Below are positions 43,574-55,112 of a DNA stretch of 64,000 bases, piece by piece. The DNA is from Aquilaria yunnanensis. Taxonomy: Eukaryota > Streptophyta > Magnoliopsida > Malvales > Thymelaeaceae. Position 1 is the first letter of the stretch. Each line of letters starts with the position of its first letter. The stretch is taken from positions 81,098,001 to 81,162,000 of the forward strand of contig CM077597.1 in the NCBI GenBank assembly GCA_039654915.1, given 5' to 3'. The translations under genes and the position numbers were made by a program. The notes beneath the pieces are model-generated. The model searched no databases, was not told the origin of the DNA, and saw nothing but the letters and a program-made list of their open reading frames with translations.

Positions 43574-46509
43574 TGTGGCAACGTCGGGTTTTCGGGAGTC
43601 GCCACCAATCGGTTTCACCTAGGTCGATTGGTCACCTTAAAATTGGTCTGCGAGAGTTCGGGGATCGGGAGTACGGTTACGTTAAAACAACTTTGTTAAA
43701 ACGCCCAAAAATTGGCACCTTAGTTGATTTTAATTTTGTTTTGCTTTGCTTTTAAATAATTCTCAGTTAATTTTCAAAATTAGAAATTTTAACTAGATTA
43801 GTCGAAATGTGGATTTTTAAATTAATTAATTTGTATGAAATTTTATACTTCCGAACCATGGACTCTGCCGAGTCATTTGGACACGGAAGATTTGATTCCG
43901 AACCATGGACTCTGCCGAGTTATTTGGACACGGAATTTGGTGAAATTTTAAATAATTTAATCCATATTGTAAACATGGATTTTTATCTTTGTATTTATTT
44001 AATTTATTTATTTTAAAAAGTTTGATATTTTCCAAACCGTAGATCCTGCCGGATCATCCGGATATGGAAATTGATTTATCGTAATTATTTAATTCTTATT
44101 ATTATGAAATTAATTTTTAAATGGTAATTCTTTTTATTTATGAATGATTTTTAATACTAACTAAAAAAAATTTATCTTTATATTTTTACTTCTTTTTTTA
44201 CTTTCTTTCTTTTTCTTCTTTTTTTTACTTTTTTTACTTTTTTTTTTAAATTTCTTTTAATTTCTTTTCTTTTCTTTCTTTTTTTATTCTTTTCTTTCTT
44301 TCTTTTCTTTTTCTTTTTCTTTCTTTTATCTTTCTTTTCTTTTTCTTATCTTTCCTTTCTTTTCTTTATCTTATCTTTCTTTTATTTTTCTTTCTTATCT
44401 TTCTTTTATTTTTCTTGTCTTTTCTTTCTTTCTTTTCTTTTTATTATCTTTTCTTTTATTTTTTTTATCTTTCTTTTATTTCTTATCTTTCTTTTATTTT
44501 TCTTTCTTATCTTTCTTTTATTTTTCTTATCTTTCTTTTTTTTTTTCTTGTTTACTTTTTTTGTTTTCTTGTTTAATGAAAGATATTTATTATTTTAAAG
44601 GATTACTCAATTTATAAAAGAATTAAAAAAAATAATAATTAATTTTTATTTAATAAGAAGTTAATTTAAAAGAGTTTAAAAATAAAAATTTTGATCATGG
44701 TACGGGGCGTTGTTACTCAGCCAGACCCTCTTCACCAGGTGAAGCAGCTCAAAAGCGGGCACGAGACAGTTTCCAGCCAATATACCATGAACTAAAAATT
44801 TTTATTTTTATTTTTTTATTATTTTTTATTATTTTTTTATTATTTTTTTTTATTAAGAGAACCAAAAATTTTAAACAAAAGAAGAAAAGTTTTGATATTT
44901 ATTTAATTTATTTTGGAATAAAAGATTATTTAACCGAAAACTTATATGTATTTTAAAACAAAAGTCTTGATATTTTTATTTTTATATTCTTCTTTGTTTG
45001 ATGAAAGATTTTTTTTTAATTTTAATTTATATTTCTGAAAATATATCTAATCAATAAGTCAAAAATATTTAAGAGAAAATTCAATTATTTTTGTTTTATT
45101 TTGTATTATTTTGAAATTATTTGATTAAGATTTTTATAAAAGAAACAAAAAGTTATATAATTTAATAAGTAAAATATTACTGAATAAAATATTAACCCAA
45201 AATTTTTACGCTTTTTATTCTTTTTATTAATAAAGAAAACTAAAAAAAATTATATATTAATAGATAATTAATATATTAGTCTAAAGTTTTTTTTTTATTT
45301 TTTATAAAGAAAAAATTTATTTATATATTTTATTTAAAAATATTTCCGAGCCATGAATCCTGGCGGATCATTTGGTCATGGAGTTTTAATTTTTTTTTAT
45401 TTCATTAATTATTAATTTTAAAGATGTATTAAAAGAATGATTTTATGTTTATTTATTTATTTATTTTATTTTTGAATTATTTCATTATGTTTGTTTATTA
45501 AAAGGAATAAAAACTTTGTTTCAAAATAAAAAAAAGTAATTTTTATTAGCCTTTAGAAAATTATTCACGTAAAATTCCTTTTTTTATCTTTTAATCATAA
45601 AAAAATTCAATTAATAAAGTGGGGCTTTTTGGCCATCCACTTTAATAACACAATAATAATAAAAGTTAGCACAATTAATATAGTTAGATTAGTTGGATTA
45701 GTTAGTTAATAACAATAAAAAAGGTTAGTAAAAGTTAGATTAAATTAATTAACAACAATAATAAAAATTAGCCAAGTTTAATTAAATTAATTGTTAACAA
45801 CAATAATAAAAAGTTAGTCAAGTTAATTAAATTAATTAATTAACAACAATAATAAAATTTAGCCAAATTAATTAATTGTTAATTAACCAAGTTGATTAAA
45901 TTAATTAACAATAATAAAAGTTAGTAATAATGCAAAAATTAAAAGGTTAGTAACAATAATAATGTTAAAAGTTAGTTGTTAGTAAGTTAGTTAACAAGTT
46001 AATAATAACAAAAAAAAAAAAAAAAGGTTAGTAACAATAACAATAATAAACAAATAAATACACAAGTAAAAAAAATAGAGTTAGTAATTAATTCTGAAAA
46101 AAAAACAAAATAAAAAGATTAGTGACCAAAATGAAAAGAATTGAAAAGATGAAGTATTAAAGTAGAATTTTACCTAAAGGTTGAAATTTTTGAATTTTGC
46201 TGGGTACAGGCGCGACGCGAGCGCGAGGGGGGAAAGGGGCTGGCGGCCGGCGGCGGCTGGGCCAGGGGCAGGGGGGGACGGCGGGGGTGGCGCGGCGGCA
46301 CGGGCACGGGACGGCGAGCGACGGCACGGCGGAGACAGCGGCCGGCGAGGGGCGGAGGTCCGAGGAGAAAGAAGGAAAAGGAGGGAAAAGAAAAGGGGAC
46401 GCGGCGGCGGGCCGGCGGGGCGACGGCGGCACGGGCACGGCGGAGGCGGGACGGCGGGGCGACGGCGACACGGGCACGGCGGAGGCGGCGACGGTGAGGA
46501 GAGAGGCAC

Positions 46510-46559
<50 letters not shown>

Positions 46560-47238
46560 ACAGCAGTGAAAAAAAAATTTTGGCTTTCTGGGGAAGAAGG
46601 GAAGAGGGCTGGGGCTAAGGGCTGTAATTTTCTCTTTTTTTTGAAACGGAGCTCTAAGTTTTTTTGCTATTTTTTTCTGTGTTCAGCACAAAATTTGGGG
46701 GGCTATTTATAGAGGAAGTTTAGCTGAACTGTTGATGGATAAATTAATAAAAAATTTCAAACTTATCTCTTAAATTGGTAAAATGACAATTTTAGTCCTT
46801 TACGTCTCTCAGCCTCTGGATAAGTTCCTGAAGCTTCTGATTTTGACAATTTTGTCGTTTTCTGTCAATTTGAGCCAAAAACGTCGGCAGGCTCAAAATT
46901 TTATGTGACAAACTGCCAAATGCTCCTGGAACTTTCAGAATTTGTCAATTTTGCCTGAAACTTCTTAATTTTGTCATTTTTACCTCAAACTTTTAAATTT
47001 TGTCATTTTTATGGAGTTTTCTTTTTTTCTTTCAAACATACACATATACACACATATATCAAATCTTCACAAAACAAAACAAAAAAAATATATATATATA
47101 TATTTTAAACTAATTAAAAAAAATTTAGTAATAATAATAACAATAATAATAATAATAATACATTTTTTTTATTTAATTTTTTTTTATTTAATTTTTTTTA
47201 AAATTATTTTAATGGCCGGACGAAATTGGGTGTCAACA
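43574..47238 (-). repeat. 5' LTR of the young element (right copy)
   Basis: 3,665 bp, nearly identical to 21455-25115. It is the promoter copy: TATA box at 46703-46712, so transcription should begin near 46670 and leave a leader of about 3.1 kb (R-U5) crossing the GC-rich island (about 46195-46560), the repeat region, the 94-bp island (44696-44789), the CT-rich tract (44191-44570) and the hairpin modules. It ends at 43574. Confidence 0.95.
46703..46712 (-). promoter_or_regulatory. TATA box in the 5' LTR
   Basis: Minus-strand CTATAAATAG in cctctataaatagcccccc; this is the likely core promoter for the full-length element RNA. Confidence 0.78.
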
Positions 47239-47243
47239 CATTT

Positions 47244-49216
47244 CAAGTAATAAAAATAATAGAAAAAAAATAAAAATAAAAAAAATAACAGAACAATAAA
47301 AAACGGGAGGCTTGGCCATCCACATAACAAAAATGATAAAAATAAGATAAAATGCAAAAGTAATAAAAAAAATGAATAAGATGGGTCACTTGGCCATCCA
47401 CATAACAGAAATAAAAAATGAAATAAAATGTAAAAGTGTTAGAAAATAAATAAGGTGGGAGATATGACCCTCCACACAACAAAAATAAAATAAAAATATA
47501 AAAGTGCTAGAAAGTAAATAAGGTGGAAGATATGACCCTCCACACAACAAAAATAAAATAAATTGTAAAAGTGCTAGAAAGTAAATAATGTGGGAGATAT
47601 GACCCTCCACAAAATAAAAATAAAATAAAAATGTAAAAGTGTTAGAAAGTAAATAAGGTGAGAGATATGACCCTCCACACAAAAAAAATAAAATAAAATG
47701 TAAAAGTGCTAGAAAGTAAATAAGGTAGGAGATATGACCCTCCACAAAATAAAAATAAAATAAAAATGTAAAAAATGCTAGAAAGTAAATAAAGTGGGAG
47801 ATATGACCCTCAACAAAATAAAAATAAATAAAAATATAAAAATGCCAGAAAGTAAATAAGGTGTGAGATATGACCTTCCACAAAATAAAAATAAATAAAA
47901 ATGTAAAAAGTGCCAGAAAGTAAATAAGGTGAGAGACACAACTGTCCACATAAAGGAAATAAAAATAGAATGCAAAAGTAATAAAAGTAAATAATGTTGG
48001 GGCACTTGGCCATCCATATAAAAAAAATAAAAATAGGAGGTTTAACCTTCCATTTAACAACAAAAAAAAAAAACAAGAAAGAAAGGAAAGTAAACATTCG
48101 AAAACTTGCTGTTAATGACTACTTCTGAAAAAATAAGAAAGCTAGTAACTAAAATGAATGAAATAAAAGGATTAAGGATTAAAAAGGGGTTATACCGAAA
48201 TGGGAAAATGACCGGATCAGATTCGGGTTGGATCGCGGGTCTTCCGCCGGATTTGGGCCGCGATTCTTCGTTTTCCGGCGACGTCGAGGGGAAGGACCAC
48301 CTGGGCTTGCCTCGAAAATGGCAGGCGACCTCGGGGAGGACGATGCGGCGGCCGGAAGACGTCGGAGATGTGGGGAGTGGAGAGTAGTCGCGGCGGGGGA
48401 AAACGTCAGGGAGCGACGGACGATGGAAGGAGGTCTAAGGCGGCTACGCGAGACCGGCGGTGACGCGGAAGGGGTGAGCTACGGCGACTGCGAGGCTGGT
48501 AGTGGCTGGAACGGCGGGCAGCAGCGTCTGGCAGAGTCGGGCAGTAGCTGAGAAAGGTTTAGGATTTATGGGAAGAAGGGAGGAGAGGCCAAGGACTAAA
48601 GCTACAGTTTTTCCTTTTTTAAGCTAGGGGCTAAGATTTGCCAAATTCGTGCTTCCTTTTACAACTTTGGACCTCTATTTATACTAGTGGGAGCATTGGA
48701 TTCCCTTAATTAAAAAAATTTTGAAATTTAATTTGAAAAAGGTTTAAAATATAATTTAGTTAAAATAACGATTTTAGTCCTCCACCTTTCATAGATTACT
48801 GGTATGGGCCCAATTTTTTTGTGAAATTACAATTTGGCGCTAATTTGTCTGGTTTGTCAAATTAGCCCAAAACCTTGCAAAAATCACCAGATTTCCTTAG
48901 AATTTCAAGATTTTGTCAGATTTTTCCCAAATTTTTCAATTTTGACAGATTAACCCCAAACTTCTCAATTTTGTCAATTTTTTTAAAATTCCCCCTTTTT
49001 AATTTTTTAATTTTTATATTTTTTATTTATTATTATTATTTTTAGCTAACCCTACGAAACTCTTTGGACTCTAAATTAATGCCTACACTAAAATATTTTA
49101 TATTTCTAAAAATTAGTAACACATGAGAAGACCAATTTATCCCAAAAAAAAAATGCCCCCTAAATTAAATTTTTTTTAAAAGAAAGTTAATAACTAGACG
49201 AATTTGGGTGCCAATA
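47244..49216 (-). mobile_element. Old Ogre-type LTR, right portion
   Basis: Continuation of 20802-21454 beyond the nested element. It carries a tandem array, a GC-rich island at about 48215-48550, a TATA-like ctatttata at about 48675-48683 (minus-strand TATAAATAG), and an end resembling gggtgccaata. The flank gtgac at 49217-49221 matches 20797-20801. Excluding the nested element it is about 2.6 kb, and no internal region is associated, so it is an old solo LTR. Confidence 0.82.
47280..48060. repeat. About 60-65-bp tandem repeats in the old LTR
   Basis: About 11-12 units contain a core like gtgggagatatgaccctccac, or earlier gcttggccatccacataac, followed by an A-rich spacer. The core is an imperfect hairpin (GTGGGAG against CTCCAC). 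The Phe/Tyr-rich 225-codon minus-strand frame at 47386-48063 is simply this repeat translated. Confidence 0.88.
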
Positions 49217-49221
49217 GTGAC

Positions 49222-50932
49222 ACACACACATATATATGTTATAGAAATATTATTACAAAAAACTAGAACAAAACCAACAATTTAAAAATTAACAAAATTT
49301 TCCTCCATCATATTAAGTATCACAAAAAAATTTATTCATTATTTCAAACTTTATTAATTGTTAAATTTATTCATTAAATTTTTTTTCCAACATCACATTG
49401 CCCAAATATGATAAAAATATTAAATTTATTAAGTTCTTTAGTAATAATATTTATTATTTTGAATTAGAATGACTATAATTACTTTCTTGTAACTTCAATT
49501 TTGAAAGTTTAACAATAATTGTGAATATTAAATCTAAAAAAAATATATAACTAATCCCCTAAAACTAAAATAAAAATTGTCAGCAACTTTCTCCTCTTAA
49601 TTTATGTGAATATCGTTATTGGAGTCAATAGCATTGGATATGTTAGACACTAAAGCCATTTTTCATATGCTTTTGTGCCCATACGTCTCAGCTTTTCAAT
49701 GCAACTATCTTGACATGAAATTTTGTCATTTCCTACAAAGATATGATTTTCTTATGTTTTTTCTTCATAACAGATATCTATAATGTCGTAAAATAATTAA
49801 TTTAGATATTTCATTTAGAGCAACTATATATATTGTTGTGTAATTTTTAAAAGAATACATGGTAATAGAGAAATATAAACTATACAATAATACTTCAATA
49901 AATATTGATGTATTTTTAATGTTGCAAAAAAATAAGAAAAATTAATTAGGCCTTTATTAGACTTGGCTTGATTTGTGAGATACTATTCCAGAATGTATTA
50001 ATCATTTGAATACCGCATAATGATACATTATGGTCAATAATGATACATAAACTTCAATGGCAAATAGTAATTAACTTTTTTATTTAAGCCCATGTAGAAT
50101 TACTAAGTAGCCTTATAGGTTAGGTGACATAATCAGTTTATATGAAAATATTTTGAAAACTATAAAATGTGTCAATAAAAAGTTTAGTACAAAATTTGTT
50201 CTTACTCACTAGTCTAATTAATAAACGTTCACAGCCTACGTGTTAGTAAAAACTAACCTTTCTTATTTTCTAAAATGTTCACGTATAAACTGAATAATCT
50301 GAATAAATTACACTAATTTAGCTAAAAAGTTGCACTTGTTACTACAACAGTGTCATTTACGTAAAAAAGCACAAAAAGTAAAAAATGTCAATTCTTCATA
50401 GGAGAAGAAAACTCAAGACGATTCCAGCAGGGCTTGGGCGGACCACACAAAATCTCCACCAAGTGAAACACTTCAACTGCTCTTATTTTCACCACACATT
50501 CCATGATTATACTTTAGCGTCAAGGAAGCTACAGTGCAAGTCCTTATAACTTCACCATTTTTCTGATCAGCAACAGTAAAAACTTCATATCATGGGTTTC
50601 TTACTTTTGTTGTTTTGCAGAGTTTCTTACATCGTGGGTTTGACTAATTTCTATTGCTTTATGAGGTGGGTTATTGGGATTTAGATGCCCCCATCTGACT
50701 ATTTTTAGTTTGGTTTATTGGGCAGTATTCTAGTCTTTTACATCATTTTTCTCTCTAAGATGTTACTTGTACTTGCTACAAAAATCATGAAGATTTTACG
50801 CTAGACCAAAATTGGTCTCGCACAATTTGTTCCCTTCACCAAGCGTACTTCACGAATTTCATGTGGAGATTATATGTACTTGAGCATACTAGTAGTAATT
50901 ATTATCATATGCTAATATAATCAAATATATTA
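49222..50932. other. Unassigned AT-rich flank right of the CACTA site
   Basis: This resumes the DNA that once followed the CACTA element. It begins with a short CA/TA run. No gene recognised. A less AT-rich part at 50400-50650 has no coding signal I can support. Confidence 0.45.
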
Positions 50933-51158
50933 CTCTCTCCCAAAACTTTTGCTCCATTTAACTTTTTATTGTATTTTAATTTGAGTTTATTCATATTATT
51001 GTTTCCTAGAAAAAATAAAAAAATGTATTTATAAATTACATATCTTGATTTATCATTCATATATAAAATTTTTTCATTTATACATTAAAATATTAAAAAT
51101 AAAAAATTATAAATTAATTACTAAAAATAAATGGAGCAAAAGTTCTGGGATGGATGAG
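50933..51158. mobile_element. Second Stowaway-like MITE
   Basis: Terminal inverted repeats ctctctcccaaaacttttgc and its complement (gcaaaagttctgggatggatgag), with TA on each side (50931-50932 and 51159-51160). Internally it is AT-rich and non-coding, and related in sequence to 7365-7599. A TA-rich extension before the left TIR makes the target site slightly ambiguous. Confidence 0.85.
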
Positions 51159-51595
51159 TACATTACAGTAGGCTTTTTTTTTTTTTCAATCTCCTTAGTC
51201 TATTTCAATTAAAAAAAATGTCCTCTAAACTCATAAAATTTTGTGTATGAGTACTAAACCCAGGAAAACATAAACAAGGAATATCTACTCATTATAATTG
51301 TTTCCATTTATTGAAGACAACCATCAACACCAAATACAGAAACCACAATTTTTTTTTTCTTTTTTTTTCTCAACTTTTTTCCCATGGGGAAGAAGATGAG
51401 GTTAGATTCACCTTCAAATTCCAAGACTGCTACACAGATAAGGGGCTAAAGAGAAGGAATTCCAAAGCAATTCAACCCACCTTTAGGAACCATAGAGCAC
51501 TCAAGCTGAGGCCTCTGCATGTCCTACCAGAAATATAGTTCTATGAGAAATCAAAACCCATATTCCTAGAGCATTCTTGGCAAAATCCAAAAAAA
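51159..51595. other. Unassigned DNA next to the LRR pseudogene
   Basis: It contains T-rich runs and a 75-codon plus-strand frame at 51311-51538 without recognised features. It may include more of the decayed LRR gene. Confidence 0.4.
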
Positions 51596-51880
51596 AAAAA
51601 TTCATGAGCAACAGTTAGATTAACCAAGCTTCTAAGTGGGCAAATGAGATCTGGCACTTCCCCTGAGAGCTTGTTATATGCCAAGTTGAGAACTTCCATA
51701 TCAGTTAGGCATCAAATTGTGTTTGCTAGGTCACCCACTAGTGAATTGTAGCTCACATCAAGCACTTGCATCTCTGTGGACAGCCCGATCCCCTAAGGAA
51801 TGCAGCCTATTAGCTGTGGTTCAAGAACAAAATTTGCTTTAACTTTGGAGCCCATCCCACCAAGCTACTTTAGACCATCC
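51596..51880 (-). pseudogene. LRR/extensin (LRX)-type protein fragment
   Basis: Minus-strand translation gives leucine-rich repeats MQVLDVSYNSLVGDL and MEVLNLAYNKLSGEVPDLIC, followed by LRSLVNLTVAHEFF. This block is typical of the end of the LRR region of plant LRR-extensin cell-wall proteins. In-frame stops lie between the repeats, and no signal peptide or extensin tail is visible. It is a gene relic, perhaps the only non-transposon gene trace in the window apart from the captured LOG. Confidence 0.72.
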
Positions 51881-51889
51881 ACCAGAAAC

Positions 51890-52250
51890 GCTTGGACACT
51901 TCAATCCAACACTTAAACACTATAATTAGACACTTGGACACCATGCTCAAATAAGCCAATATGTCACTTTCTTACCAAATCTAGACACTCAATATTAGAT
52001 GTCCAACCATCACAACCATGTAGATTGTACGCTCCGTTACCATATTTAGACACTTAACCTATCACACTAGACATTCAACCACTATAATTAGACACTTGGA
52101 TACTTCAATCCAACACTTGGAAACCATACTTAAACAATTAGATTAGATACTTCCTTACCAAATTTAGACACTTAACTTATTATACTAAACATCCAACAAC
52201 CACAATTAGATACTTGGACACCACAAAAATACAAAAAGATGGAGTCTAGA
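51890..52250. repeat. Degenerate tandem repeats with tagacacttggacac
   Basis: Recurring phrases ttagacacttggacacc, accaaatttagacacttaa and ccaaccacaattaga repeat at roughly 150-170 bp, with shorter sub-repeats. Non-coding. Confidence 0.65.
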
Positions 52251-52958
52251 CACCTTCACCTTGTATCTATAATAAAAATCAAAGATCGAATGTCCATTTC
52301 TATGCATGAGATGTCTAATTCTATGAATAAAATGTCTAATTGTATATATTTAGGATCTAGTTTTATATAAAAAAATATTCAAATTCATCTACATATAGAC
52401 AAGACACAAGTATGTAGGAAGCTGTAAAAATATTATATGATTTTTTCACTTAAATATCATTAAAAATAACATGATTATCTCCAAATTAAAGCTAAAATTT
52501 GAATAATCTAAATATTTTATCTCCACCACTTACAAAGTGACATGCAGACATTCTGATATCAGAAGCAAACACTCAAACACCAGAAGTAGACATTACTAAC
52601 CCAATTTTAGATGATCCCAGCTAGATATTATTAATTTACAATCAGTCACTAATGGTGTTAGCCTATTCACTAGTGGTAGATGTTCACACTAGCGAACACC
52701 AAACAATATCATGTCTCTCATCCTAATCTAGTTATTTGAAAAAAATAAGTGATATTCATATATTCATTTAAAAGATAAAGATAATATTTATATAATATTA
52801 CCATAATTACATCTCATTTTTATCTTCAAAATTTTGAATTAATTGTGCTTAGTGTGTCAATATTATGTTCAATTGGGTGGTTTGGAGATATTTTTAGCAA
52901 AGCATTTGTAAATGTTTGTGGTTAAGATACTAAAACCAAAAGTCCGCCACAAGTCACC

Positions 52959-52960
<2 letters not shown>
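52251..52960. other. Unassigned AT-rich DNA
   Basis: Continues with scattered copies of the aga/atgtctaat phrases from the preceding repeat. No gene seen. Confidence 0.4.
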
Positions 52961-53043
<83 letters not shown>

Positions 53044-53045
53044 GT
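52961..53045. repeat. (TA)n microsatellite with (TATG)n tail
   Basis: About 33 TA dinucleotides followed by three TATG units. Confidence 0.95.
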
Positions 53046-53296
53046 ATAATTTATGATGCATGCTACCTCAACTAAATATTACTTTCAATTATAGAATTTT
53101 TTTACTAAAAAACAAACCTTCATAACATGGTATAAGTATGTTTTTTTTTATCGAGCAAGCTATGACAGAAGCACAAATACTTTGAGCCACTTAGGAACTT
53201 AATATGATATTTGAAAATATATTATTATTATTAGAGTATTGTTCCTTTTTTTCTCATGTAGCAATAAATTGGTTTTCTTTTGCTGAATAATAATTA

Positions 53297-53700
53297 CACT
53301 ACTAAAACATGGACATTTACCAATGGTCTTGTCTTTGTAATTTCAAAATTATCAACGCAAGACTGATGGTAGCAAGTAGTTGATAATCAATGTGTCAGAA
53401 ATTTTTCTTACCAACGGCTGAGTACTAAGTCGTTGGTACTTTCCAATGTCTAGCCATTGGGAAAGTGACATATGAAAATTACCAATTCTCTAAATACAAA
53501 TGCTTTTTAGCAAAGGTTTAACTTTTACCAACGTTTTGGGCCATTGGTATCTACTAACATGTTTGATCGTTGATAAATTACCAATGGTTTAAGCCGTTGA
53601 TACATACCAACATATTTGATTGTTGCTAATATTTCTAACGTGCTAGACCATTGGTAATTATCTTCAAATTAAAAAAAAATAAGCAATTTCCAATGTAAAG
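53297..53700 (+). mobile_element. CACTA-type terminus with palindromic subterminal repeats
   Basis: It begins cactactaaaacatgg, a CACTA-like end. It is followed by about seven near-palindromic units of the form accaatggtttaagccgttggta. Such repeats are typical subterminal sequence of some plant CACTA or CACTA-derived non-autonomous elements. No matching inverted end was found. A second cactactacaaaaattc-type end occurs at about 53776. Confidence 0.55.
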
Positions 53701-53799
53701 GTATTTTAAACTACCATTTAAAAAAAAATAATTAATATTGAGTTTTCCATTGAATTTTACTAAATACTAATCCAACACTACTACAAAAATTCATAATCA

Positions 53800-54560
53800 C
53801 AATCCCAAATTTATATTAAAAAAATTATTTACTCAAAATATATTTTCTATTTACTAAAAATCACAAAATTCAAAAAAATAAAAGAAATTCAAACAATCCA
53901 AATTGAACAAAAATTAAAAAAATTTAAAAAAAGCTAGAATTCAACAATTCAAAAAATTTAAAATTAACAAAAATTCAGAAATAACTACTAGCAATATTTA
54001 ACAATTAACAAAAATTTAGAGTTTAACAATTAACAAAAAATAAAAAAAAACATCAAAACATATTCAAAATTTGAATTCAAAATTCAAAACAAATCATATT
54101 TGTATCCATCCAAAATTGAAAACAAATAAAAAATTCAAAATCAATTCCAAATTCAAAACAAATCCCAGACTCAACCCAAAATTAGAACAAATCTGAAATT
54201 CAACCCAAATTCAGCATCAACCCAAAATTCAAAACAAATTCCATATTCAACCCAAAATAATTTTTTTTTTGAAATTAAACTCAAAATTCAAAATTCAAAA
54301 AAAACCTAAAATTCAAAACAAATTAAAAAAAATCAAAATTTAAAATCAGGACAAATCTAAAAATTCAAAACCCAAAATTCATAACAAATGAAATCCAGCT
54401 GAAAATAAAAAATTAGATCTATTCAAAATTCAAAACAAACCCAAAATATAAAATTCAAAACAAATCCGCAATTGGAAACAAACCCAAAATTCAAAACAAA
54501 TCAGATCTATTTGAAATTTAAAACAAATTAGATATGCTCAAAATTAAAAATCAACTTTAT
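53800..54560. repeat. Degenerate short-period repeat (aaattcaaaacaaat)n
   Basis: About 40 degenerate copies of a 14-18-bp phrase (cc)aaaattcaaaacaaat(c) give an A-rich, G-poor strand. Non-coding on both strands. Confidence 0.8.
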
Positions 54561-55112
54561 CAGATGAGACTGATAGGTTTTAATTTTGTGATTAAATATG
54601 TTAACTTTTTGTCAACTTTGACCACCATTTTCTACCTTACTGCCCAACATTTTTCTAGTAATTCTTGCTTCATTGTTTCATTTTGTAGGTTGAAGAAGTA
54701 GAGCAAAGTATCGAAATGGCACTGGGATGAGCAGAATAAAAAATGGGCAAGCAAAAATCAAAGTTGGAATATAATCGTGAGGCCTAGGCCTTAAGAACAG
54801 AGCCTAAGCCCCAGGAGCAGTTGAAATCCCCCTACATGAAATTGCATCTTCTGGCGCCTAGGCTCTAAGCATCGCGAGCCTGGGTGCCTAGGTACCAATT
54901 CTAGCATTTTTTGTCGCTTAGGCGCCCTTGTCCTCAGAAGAAACTAGTCTCTCACCTCCAAATTGAATATAAGCATACTAGGGAATTTGATCCAAATGGG
55001 TAGGTGAATGAAAGTCATATCTTCAAGACTTAGAAAAAACTAAAACCAAGCTTTGGGAGGGGGATTCATCTTCATCTTCTCATCTTAAACTTAAGTTTTC
55101 TATAGCCACCAC
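54561..55112. other. Unassigned DNA before the hAT relic
   Basis: It includes recurring gcgcctaggc-type phrases (54790-54940), perhaps part of another decayed element. No coding support. Confidence 0.4.

Larger units (their letters stand above)
21455..47238 (-). mobile_element. Full-length Tat/Ogre-type Ty3/gypsy retrotransposon with gene cargo
   Basis: The element is 25,784 bp. Direct LTRs lie at 21455-25115 and 43574-47238, and cattt target duplications at 21450-21454 and 47239-47243. Sense is the minus strand. Order: 5' LTR (right), PBS 43553-43570, ORF1, gag, protease, predicted intron, RT-RNaseH-RNaseH-integrase, four small cargo ORFs, LOG-type ORF, 86-bp repeat array, PPT 25116-25131, 3' LTR (left). 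An extra ORF upstream of gag, a pro-RT intron, dual RNase H and a repeat-rich 3' region are hallmarks of the Ogre/Tat lineage. The LTRs are almost identical, so insertion was recent. Confidence 0.95.

Noticed and set aside
47386..48063. 225-codon Phe/Tyr/Leu-rich frame resembling a membrane protein
   Set aside because: It is the minus-strand reading of a roughly 60-bp A-rich tandem repeat in a non-coding LTR.
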